Source of the DNA: CAZNOG01 sp964574635
GTDB taxonomy: Bacteria > Bacteroidota > Bacteroidia > Flavobacteriales_D > Cryomorphaceae
Length of the DNA: 49,505 nt
NCBI GenBank assembly: GCA_964574635.1
Contig: CAZNOG010000019.1
Span: forward strand, 1 to 49,505
Reading direction: 5' to 3'
Part shown: in pieces, positions 43,601-49,505 of the stretch
How the letters are laid out: each line of letters starts with the position of its first letter
How positions within the stretch are numbered: position 1 is the first letter of the stretch
The notes under the pieces: generated by a model
Databases searched by the model: none
The model's input: the letters and a program-made list of their open reading frames with translations, nothing else
Told to the model about the DNA's origin: nothing
Program-made: the position numbers and the translations under genes

Positions 43601-44155
43601 GTGAAAAACACCGCAATACAACCCAAAAGCCTCACCTACTGCGCCTTTCTGCGCGGTGTGAACGTCGAAGGCACCACCATGAAGATGAGCGCCGTATCCG
43701 AAGTATTCCGAAAGGCGGGAGTCGAGAATGTCACTCCGGTGTTGGCTTCGGGAAACATCATTTTCAGCACCATAAAACCTCTCGATCGATTGAAATTCGA
43801 TTTGGAAGAGGCCATGTCCGCCACCTTCGGTTACGAGGCATACCTTTTTATCCGCGACGAGGAATTCCTGCGCAATCTGATCGACCGCAACCCCTTCGAC
43901 GACCACCCGGATTTTCAGGTCTACGCCTTCGTGTCGGCGCCCATGGTGGACGTGACGTTGATGGATCTCTTCCGAAAATCGGAGAATGCCGAAAATGAAG
44001 AAGCCAAGATCATCGACGATACCTTTTATTGGCGAGTGCCGAAGGGCATGACGCTTAAAACCGAATTCGGCAAGGTGCTGGGAAACAAAAAATTGAAGAA
44101 GGATTTCACTTCCCGAAACATGAACACCTTCCGTAAAATCCTGAAAAAAATGTAG
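43601..44155 (+). CDS. DUF1697 family protein
   Basis: 184 residues from a GTG start with AGGA upstream. The family pattern is visible: 'CAFLRGVNVEGT', 'VTPVLASGNIIF', 'FLRNLIDRNPF', and a C-terminal 'SRNMNTFRKI'. DUF1697 proteins are about 180 residues and have no established function. It is not in an obvious operon; the spacer to the previous gene is 137 bp. Confidence 0.88.
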   Translation: MKNTAIQPKSLTYCAFLRGVNVEGTTMKMSAVSEVFRKAGVENVTPVLASGNIIFSTIKPLDRLKFDLEEAMSATFGYEAYLFIRDEEFLRNLIDRNPFDDHPDFQVYAFVSAPMVDVTLMDLFRKSENAENEEAKIIDDTFYWRVPKGMTLKTEFGKVLGNKKLKKDFTSRNMNTFRKILKKM

Positions 44156-44226
44156 TCTTCACGCGGCGACCGCCTCCCTCCCATCGTCGGATCGCGGCGC
44201 CGTTGAAATTCCAAAAACCACCGCAT

Positions 44227-44802
44227 ATGGGCAGGATCATCGCCACGCTGAACATGACCATGGACGGGTACTGCGACCACACCGCCGTTTCGCCGGGGGA
44301 GGATGTGCATCGTTTCTTCACCTCTCTGCCCGAAGGATCGGACGTGATATTGTACGGACGCAAAACTTTCGAGCTCATGAGGTATTGGGATTCGTATTCG
44401 GAACAGTCGCCCGACGGGGATGGGCTAATGGATTTCGCCCGCGCATACCGAGGGATTCGGAAAATCGTATTCACGCGGACGCTCACCGACCCCGATGGAA
44501 ATCGGGCGGAGATTTCCGCGATTCCCCTTGAGCGGAGCCTAAGGGATTTGAAGGCGGGCGATACGGGGAGCATTCTCATCGGCAGCCCGAGTTTAATACG
44601 TCAGGCGTTGAACCTCGGTGTGGTGGACGAGTTTTGCGTGGTGGTGCATCCGGTGGTCGCCGGCGGGGGGATGGCGTTGTTTGATGGAGTGCGACCCATG
44701 AGTTTCAGCGGGTTGTCCCGGCAAACCCGATTCGATTCCGGTGCGGTGGCTTTGCACTTCGAAACGCCGATCGGCATCCGTGAAATCCACGGGGATTCCT
44801 AA
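44227..44802 (+). CDS. Dihydrofolate reductase family protein (RibD C-terminal-like)
   Basis: 191 residues from the ATG at 44227; the frame also opens at a TTG (44203). 'IIATLNMTMDGYCD' is the RibD_C start, followed by 'VILYGRKTFELM' and 'SILIGSPSLIRQAL', the NADPH-binding segments. Members of this group resemble dihydrofolate reductase and the RibD reductase domain, but many have unknown substrates. It is flanked by DUF1697 and DUF1801 genes with which it is often associated as small accessory genes. Confidence 0.85.
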   Translation: MGRIIATLNMTMDGYCDHTAVSPGEDVHRFFTSLPEGSDVILYGRKTFELMRYWDSYSEQSPDGDGLMDFARAYRGIRKIVFTRTLTDPDGNRAEISAIPLERSLRDLKAGDTGSILIGSPSLIRQALNLGVVDEFCVVVHPVVAGGGMALFDGVRPMSFSGLSRQTRFDSGAVALHFETPIGIREIHGDS

Positions 44803-44820
44803 GTTTGACGACCGAAAACA

Positions 44821-44843
44821 GACACACCCACAAAAACAAAAAA
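44821..44843 (-). repeat. Dispersed intergenic motif, copy 5 (minus strand)
   Basis: On the minus strand it reads TTTTTTGTTTTTGTGGGTG then TGTC, identical over 23 bases to the copy at 36002-36024. It ends one base before the ATG of the DUF1801 gene, so it occupies that gene's leader. Confidence 0.65.
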
Positions 44844-44844
44844 C

Positions 44845-45195
44845 ATGAAAGACAGCGAGAAAATAGACGAATACGTCGCCAAATTCGCCGATTGGAGGGG
44901 GGAGCTGCTGGGTCGTATCCGCGCTCTGGTGCACGCCGCGGAACCCGGTGTGGAGGAGCAGTGGAAATGGAACAGCCCCGTTTTTGCGTACGGCGGCAAG
45001 ATGTTTTGCAGTGCGAGCGCGTTCAAAAAACACGTAAGCGTCAACTTTTTCGACGGTGCGGATATGGACGATCCCGAGGGAATTTTCGATACCTCGACCG
45101 CCAAGCGCATGCGGACGGTGAAGTACCTCAAGGCGGAAGATTTCGACGAAGCCCCGCTGAAAGACATGCTGAAAAGAGCCGTGCCGAAGGGGTGA
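44845..45195 (+). CDS. DUF1801 (YdhG-like) family protein
   Basis: 116 residues. The family signature is 'IRALVHAAEPGVEEQWKWNSPVFAYGG' split over its helix, with 'KKHVSVNFF' after it. Members are small alpha/beta proteins of unknown function. The leader contains a dispersed-motif copy. This is the last GC-rich gene before the AT-rich cassette region. Confidence 0.88.
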   Translation: MKDSEKIDEYVAKFADWRGELLGRIRALVHAAEPGVEEQWKWNSPVFAYGGKMFCSASAFKKHVSVNFFDGADMDDPEGIFDTSTAKRMRTVKYLKAEDFDEAPLKDMLKRAVPKG

Positions 45196-45398
45196 AGCCG
45201 GCAAATTATTACGATTAGCGTCTGCTCGAGCAACTCACGCCGTATATACGTACGTAGCGAACGACCGTTTGCGTGAGATTTCATCGCCGTTAGACCGAAT
45301 TGCGGGCAAATTGCCAAACGTTGAAAATGCGATCATTAAATTACCGAAAGGTGGTATATAATACTGTGATTCGCTATGTTTGTGAGCAGGATGGCAAG

Positions 45399-47475
45399 TT
45401 GTAGTGCATTAAAACAAAACATATGAAACTAAAAGAAGTAACAATCAAAAAATTTAGAAATATCATTGACTCAACACCTGTCAAAGTTGAGAATGATATT
45501 ACTTGTTTAGTTGGAAAAAACGAATCCGGTAAATCTTCATTTCTTAATGCACTCTATAGACTGAATCCAGTTCGAAAAAATGCTCTTTTCAAAATTGAAG
45601 ATCAATACCCTGCTTGGTTAGAAAAGAAAGATAGAATGAAAGGTATTGAATTGGAAAAAGAAAGACCTGTAAATACATCTTTCGAACTTGAAGACTCTGA
45701 ACTGAAGATAATAAACGGGATATTCGGAGAAGGTATTCTAAAAAACAATTTGCTTACCCTTAATAAGTCATATGAAGGCATGCTTTATCATTGGCTAAAT
45801 ATAGATGAAGCGCAATATTTAAAAAATCTCATTCAAGGACTTTCATTTAGCAAAGAGACTCGGACGGAAATCACAAATTGCTCTAAAGTTGAAGAGTTAA
45901 ATGAATTTTTAGAGAATTATGAAATAGCTGAAGAAACAAGTGATAAGGAAAGGGAATCAATCGAAACTTTAAGAAATAGAATAAAGGAACAAATTGGCGA
46001 TTCAAAAACGCTTATTTCCGCTTGTTATAATGTCATTCAAAAATATATTCCAAAATTCATTTATTTCGATAAATACAGCACCTTACCCTATACTGTTAAG
46101 ATTAAGGAAATACTGCAAGCTGACGATTCCACACTTGACGACAATCTTCTTACAGCCAAATCACTTCTTAGAATGGCTGCTGCAGATGATGACTATCTTT
46201 TGAACCCAGATTATGAAAGAAGAAAAAGAGAGTTAGAAAATGTGGCAAATGCTTTAACCCAAGATGTACTTGAGTATTGGAGTCAAAATACTTCGCTAAG
46301 AGTTAATCCTGATATTGACAAGACAACTGTTACAAAGCCTAACAGTCAAACGACAGTCATAGATGAATTGAAGATTCGGATTTGGGACGACAAGCATTTT
46401 CTTTCGTTACCATTTAATGAACATTCAACAGGCTTTCAGTGGTTCTTTTCATTTTTGGCAGCCTTTAGTGAATATGAATACAAAGACGAACCTGTAATTA
46501 TTTTACTTGATGAACCAGGACTTGGGTTACACGGTAAGGCACAGGCAGATTTTTTGAGATTTATTGAAGAAAGATTAGCACCTAAAAGGCAAGTTATCTA
46601 CACAACTCATTCGCCTTTTATGGTTCAGCCAAATAAGTTAGAAAGAGCTAGAATCGTAGAAGAAAAAAGCAGAGACGAAGGTTCTAAAGTTACTTCAGAC
46701 ATTTTAACAACTGACCCTGACACACTATTTCCACTTCAAGGTGCATTAGGCTATGACTTAGCCCAGCATATGTTCATTTCAAAGAATAATTTAATTCTTG
46801 AAGGCACATCCGATTACACCTATATAATAGCTATTTCTGACTATTTAATCGAAAAAGGGAAACACGGACTTAGACCTGAGTGGACATTGATTCCAGTGGG
46901 TGGAGCTGATCTAATTCCAACTTTTGTGGCACTACTCGGAATTCACTTAGATTTAACAGTCGTTGTTGATGCAAGGAAAGAAGGTAATCAAAAGTTATCC
47001 AATTTATCTAAAGGTGGATACCTAAAATCCAAGCGAATAATCACATTGAATGAATTTGTGCAATCCAAATTAGCGGATATAGAAGATTTGTTTTCTAAAC
47101 AAGACTACTTAAATCTTTATAATGATTCTTTTGAAAAGAGCCATAAAATTGAAGACCTGAACGGAAGTGACCAAATTGTAAACCAAATAGCACGATTAGA
47201 AGGTATTCCAAGATTTAACCACGGAAAACCTGCTGACGTTTTTCTAAGAAATAGAGACAAATATTTAGACAAACTATCTGATGAAACATTGAGTAATTTT
47301 GAAAAGCTGTTTGTGAGAATAAATGAAACCTATGAAGAGAAATAACGCACTACAACATTGTATAAGCGTAATGCGGGCTGAACGGCTAAAATTGAGCATT
47401 TTTCCTCCTAAGAAACTTAGATGTAGGTGGGCAATTAATCGCTCCGAAATCCAGCACTACGCTTATACTTGAACG
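45399..47475 (+). mobile_element. Integron-cassette-like unit 1 (OLD nuclease)
   Basis: The unit starts at the TT of GTTGTAGTGC (45398-45407); the exact complement GCACTACAAC recurs at 47347-47356, right after the gene. It ends at the G of GTTGGGGGCA (47475). That is how a cassette looks: its first bases complement the R'' box of its own 3' attC. One gene in the same direction as the site starts 24 bp in. The unit is far more AT-rich than the DNA to its left. No integrase is visible in the window. Confidence 0.7.
45423..47345 (+). CDS. OLD-family ATP-dependent nuclease (AAA ATPase plus TOPRIM)
   Basis: 640 residues. The ABC/SMC-type ATPase has Walker A GKNESGKSS (31-39), a long coiled-coil insert, and Walker B 'VIILLDEPGLGLHG' (about 357-370) followed by an H-loop-like 'IYTTHSPFM'. 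The C-terminal TOPRIM domain has 'NLILEGTSDYTYI' (from about 456) and 'VVVDARKEG' (about 513). OLD proteins are DNA nucleases, and related ones act in phage defence (for example GajA of Gabija). No UvrD-like GajB partner is next to it, so it is probably a stand-alone OLD or part of another system. AT-rich composition and cassette position indicate horizontal transfer. Confidence 0.88.
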   Translation: MKLKEVTIKKFRNIIDSTPVKVENDITCLVGKNESGKSSFLNALYRLNPVRKNALFKIEDQYPAWLEKKDRMKGIELEKERPVNTSFELEDSELKIINGIFGEGILKNNLLTLNKSYEGMLYHWLNIDEAQYLKNLIQGLSFSKETRTEITNCSKVEELNEFLENYEIAEETSDKERESIETLRNRIKEQIGDSKTLISACYNVIQKYIPKFIYFDKYSTLPYTVKIKEILQADDSTLDDNLLTAKSLLRMAAADDDYLLNPDYERRKRELENVANALTQDVLEYWSQNTSLRVNPDIDKTTVTKPNSQTTVIDELKIRIWDDKHFLSLPFNEHSTGFQWFFSFLAAFSEYEYKDEPVIILLDEPGLGLHGKAQADFLRFIEERLAPKRQVIYTTHSPFMVQPNKLERARIVEEKSRDEGSKVTSDILTTDPDTLFPLQGALGYDLAQHMFISKNNLILEGTSDYTYIIAISDYLIEKGKHGLRPEWTLIPVGGADLIPTFVALLGIHLDLTVVVDARKEGNQKLSNLSKGGYLKSKRIITLNEFVQSKLADIEDLFSKQDYLNLYNDSFEKSHKIEDLNGSDQIVNQIARLEGIPRFNHGKPADVFLRNRDKYLDKLSDETLSNFEKLFVRINETYEEK

Positions 47476-47483
47476 TTGGGGGC
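47347..47483 (+). repeat. attC-like recombination site 1
   Basis: R'' GCACTACAAC, spacer, then stem TATAAGCGTAATGCGGG (47361-47377) and CCAGCACTACGCTTATA (47451-47467, two mismatches), a spacer, and R' core GTTGGGGGC (47475-47483). Total about 137 bp, like the long species-specific attC repeats of chromosomal integrons. It is near-identical to site 2 over most of its length. Confidence 0.72.
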
Positions 47484-47569
47484 AATTAAAAAAGACAACA
47501 ACAAAACCCTGTTGACAAGAGACTAACATTGAACTTTTAAAAAAGGTAACAAAAAAGTAAATTTGACAC

Positions 47570-48556
47570 ATGTACGACAATAGAGAACAAATCCGATTTA
47601 TTGACCTTTTCTGCGGAATAGGTGGATTCAGAGTGGCTTTTGAAGAAGCCTGTGAAGAAGTGGAGATTAATGCCAAATGTGTCTTTTCTTCAGATATAGA
47701 CAAGTTTGCTCAAGACAGTTATGAAGCTAACTTTGGAGAAAGACCTCATGGCGATATTACCCAGATTGACGAGAAGGACGTACCTGACCACGACATTCTA
47801 TTCGCAGGCTTTCCTTGTCAACCTTTCAGTATAATCGGTCAGATGAAAGGATTAAATGACACTCGCGGAACACTGTTCTTTGACATTGCTCGGATAATAA
47901 AAGAAAAAGAACCTAAAGCTTTTATACTTGAAAACGTCAAACAGCTTGTGGGGCATGACAAAGGAAACACTCTGAAAGTCATTTTGAAAACACTAAAAGA
48001 CCTTGGTTATCATGTTCAATACAGTGTTTTAAATGCTCTTGATTATGGACTTCCTCAAAAAAGGGAAAGAATTGTAATTGTGGGACATAAAGAACCTATT
48101 ATGTTCACATTTCCAGACCCAATCAAACCCTACAAACCGCTAACTGAAATCTTGGAGGACAAGGTTGATAAGAAACATTTCGCCTCTGAATATATACGGT
48201 TAAAAAGAAAAGAAAGTCATAAATCTTCCTTTTTCCCTTCGATTTGGCATGAAAATAAATCAGGTAATATTTGCTCTTATCCTTTTTCATGTGCCTTAAG
48301 AGCAGGTGCTTCATATAATTATCTTTTAGTTAATGGTGAAAGAAGACTCACGCCACGTGAAATGTTTCGATTACAAGGATTTCCAGATTGGTACAAAATC
48401 GTAGTGAGTGATGGACAGGCAAGAAGACAAGCAGGAAACGCTGTTCCAGTCAATATGATAAAGGCTGTTGCCCAAAAACTGCTTCCATACGTTGCAACTT
48501 CAATTGACCAAGCAATGGTTCTAAGAGAATACGATTTAAAATATAACGCGAGCTAA
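47570..48556 (+). CDS. DNA (cytosine-5-)-methyltransferase
   Basis: 328 residues with the ordered C5-MTase motifs: I 'FIDLFCGIGGFRVAF' (10-24), IV 'FAGFPCQPFSIIG' with catalytic Cys83, VI 'LENVKQL' (Glu121), VIII 'QKRERIVIVG' (163-172) and X 'QAGNAVPVNMIKAVAQ' (about 294-309). The target-recognition region between VIII and IX is short, typical of type II enzymes with 4-6 bp sites. It protects DNA against the restriction enzyme encoded by the next gene, whose ATG follows its stop directly. Recognition sequence not predictable here. Confidence 0.95.
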   Translation: MYDNREQIRFIDLFCGIGGFRVAFEEACEEVEINAKCVFSSDIDKFAQDSYEANFGERPHGDITQIDEKDVPDHDILFAGFPCQPFSIIGQMKGLNDTRGTLFFDIARIIKEKEPKAFILENVKQLVGHDKGNTLKVILKTLKDLGYHVQYSVLNALDYGLPQKRERIVIVGHKEPIMFTFPDPIKPYKPLTEILEDKVDKKHFASEYIRLKRKESHKSSFFPSIWHENKSGNICSYPFSCALRAGASYNYLLVNGERRLTPREMFRLQGFPDWYKIVVSDGQARRQAGNAVPVNMIKAVAQKLLPYVATSIDQAMVLREYDLKYNAS

Positions 48557-49309
48557 ATGTCAAAAAAATCACCACGACTTAGAACAGTTAATAAATCGTT
48601 ACCTCCATATCCATTAAATGATTTTGGTTCAGAATTCCCATACATCCTTGGTCGAGAAATTGTTTATTTACTTGCGTCCAAAGGAAAAGGGGTTTTAGAA
48701 GGCTCCGAATGGGAAGAAATTTTTGCTCACTGTATAGGTGCAGATTGGAAACCATCCAATGTAGGACTTGATGACGTTGTACTTGGAAATACAGCTTGGG
48801 GAGCAAAAACAGTAAAATCAAGCGTTAAAGATTTTCGAACTTTAAGTAAAGTACGTCTGATTTCAGGAAGAAACTCTCCTATCTACTCATATGGCGGAAC
48901 TATCGACACCTCTGCAGACCCAAATTTAATTGGCGGTCAAGTTTTAGAAATATGGAATGAACGAGTAACATCAATAAGAGAAAAATACAAGAACCTTAGA
49001 ACAGTTGTCTTAGTGAAGTCAAACGACCTATGTCAAGTCGCAGTCTTTGAATTTGACACTATTCGTTATGACCCTGAACTATTTGAATTTTCTTGGAATA
49101 AGAATGGCAACTTGGAAGGGTATATTAAAGGAACTGATGATAAAAAGTTTGTTTGGCAGCCACATGGTTCTCAATTCACAATTATCGAAAAAGTACCCAA
49201 AAGTAGTTTGATTTTAAAATTGAAACAACCGGAAGTCTTAGATAAAAACAAGATTTTAAACGCAATAGGCTTTGATAAATCATGGGTAACTGTCGAAAAA
49301 AGAGAATAA
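48557..49309 (+). CDS. Putative type II restriction endonuclease
   Basis: 250 residues, starting at the first base after the methyltransferase stop. I recognise no named family. A possible PD-(D/E)xK-type core is 'LDDVVLGNTAWGAKTVK' (71-87): Asp72/73 and Lys84 are present, but the middle acidic residue is not clear (Gly/Ala), and Glu51-54 upstream may complete the site. Size, adjacency to a C5 methyltransferase and same-strand coupling make it the probable cognate endonuclease. Alternatives (e.g. a helper nuclease) cannot be excluded. Confidence 0.7.
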   Translation: MSKKSPRLRTVNKSLPPYPLNDFGSEFPYILGREIVYLLASKGKGVLEGSEWEEIFAHCIGADWKPSNVGLDDVVLGNTAWGAKTVKSSVKDFRTLSKVRLISGRNSPIYSYGGTIDTSADPNLIGGQVLEIWNERVTSIREKYKNLRTVVLVKSNDLCQVAVFEFDTIRYDPELFEFSWNKNGNLEGYIKGTDDKKFVWQPHGSQFTIIEKVPKSSLILKLKQPEVLDKNKILNAIGFDKSWVTVEKRE

Positions 49310-49314
49310 AAACT

Positions 49315-49448
49315 GCCCCCAACATTGTATAAGCGTAATGCGGGCTGAACGGCTAAAATTGAGCATTTTTGCTCCTAAGAAACTTTGCGGTATGCAGACA
49401 GTGAATCGCTCCGAAAACCCGCACTACGCTTATACTTGACCGTCAGAC
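49315..49448 (+). repeat. attC-like recombination site 2
   Basis: R'' GCCCCCAAC (49315-49323), stem TATAAGCGTAATGCGGG (49328-49344) with CCCGCACTACGCTTATA (49418-49434, one mismatch), and R' CGTCAGAC (49441-49448). The last is a GTTRRRY-like core with C in place of the second T. It repeats the sequence of site 1 nearly exactly from AACATTG through the gene-distal arm, with a variable stretch in the loop. DNA after it (49449-49505) is GC-rich again and shows no gene. Confidence 0.72.
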
Positions 49449-49505
49449 TTTCTCAAAACCCACACCCCTTTTGTGGAAAACCTCTCTCGCTTCTCGTCGG
49501 CGGCC

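Larger units (their letters stand above)
47476..49442 (+). mobile_element. Integron-cassette-like unit 2 (restriction-modification)
   Basis: It starts with the TT of GTTGGGGGCA (47475-47484); the exact complement TGCCCCCAAC is at 49314-49323, just after its second gene. It ends at the G before TCAGAC (49442). The unit is about 1.97 kb, holds two genes in site orientation, and the first begins about 95 bp in. Two-gene cassettes are less usual than single-gene ones. Confidence 0.7.

Noticed and set aside
7841..44843. Dispersed motif as a CRISPR repeat
   Set aside because: Copies are single, kilobases apart, in both orientations and without spacers or cas genes.
45230..45295. CAAC ... GCGTGAG ... 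GTTAGAC as a short attC (GTTRRRY present)
   Set aside because: Arms are short and spacers unequal, and no complementary tag is found near 45398, so the cassette rule fails.
45311..45397. TTGCCA/TGGCAA and GCGATCA/TGATTCGC pairs upstream of cassette 1 as an extra attC or attI
   Set aside because: The pairs are not placed symmetrically around AAC and GTT as an attC requires, and no match to known attI sites was recognised. It may be a degraded or unrelated site.

Overview
The window looks like a chromosomal piece of a GC-rich member of the Bacteroidota, probably order Flavobacteriales. Three things support this. Two large secreted proteins end in type IX secretion (T9SS) sorting domains. Several genes have the Bacteroidota promoter -7 box TAnnTTTG. 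The housekeeping set (single-chain GlyS, DUF3109, prs-rplY-pth, hemACD) is typical of the group. One 100-base N gap (9284-9383) marks a scaffold join, so the sequence is a draft genome or a metagenome bin.

Positions 1-15000 are an export and modification locus for a surface polysaccharide. It holds the end of a Wzx-type flippase, a Wzy-like polymerase, a WecG/TagA/CpsF glycosyltransferase, a GT4 glycosyltransferase, a Wzc-like chain-length protein, a Wza-like outer-membrane lipoprotein, an MBOAT acyltransferase with an SGNH-like partner, and five different PAPS-type sulfotransferases. Just downstream (15408-18007) lie an SLC13 anion permease and CysQ, which removes PAP, the by-product of sulfotransferases. 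Together they suggest a sulfated, probably O-acylated, capsule or exopolysaccharide.

Positions 18372-26022 hold a secreted HExxH metalloprotease with six exact 366-bp repeats and a T9SS tail, a secreted alpha/beta hydrolase, an S41 processing protease and a dCMP deaminase. tRNA-Leu(CAA) follows at 26500-26583. Next to it (26650-30114, minus strand) is a decayed, duplicated RHS array: two nearly identical modules of RHS-core tail, variable C-terminal domain and small membrane-anchored candidate immunity protein, then a third RHS stub. No RHS N-terminus is present.

Positions 30134-44802 are mostly housekeeping: prs-rplY-pth, a large secreted T9SS protein, glyS, a DUF3109 protein, hemA-hemC-hemD, a DUF4190 lipoprotein, a methyltransferase and small DUF genes up to 45195.

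The right end (45399-49448) is AT-rich and foreign in character. It is built as two integron-cassette-like units. Each unit starts with G^TT plus a short tag, and the exact complement of that tag recurs near the unit's 3' end. Each unit closes with a ~135-bp palindromic attC-like site, and the two sites are near-identical. Cassette 1 carries an OLD-family ATPase/TOPRIM nuclease. Cassette 2 carries a C5-cytosine methyltransferase and a probable cognate restriction endonuclease. No integrase is visible, so this would be an attC cluster without integrase that carries phage-defence genes.

A short intergenic motif (core GTTTTTGTGGGTG) recurs at five places, and two long imperfect palindromes lie between genes. 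Neither is explained by the annotated genes.
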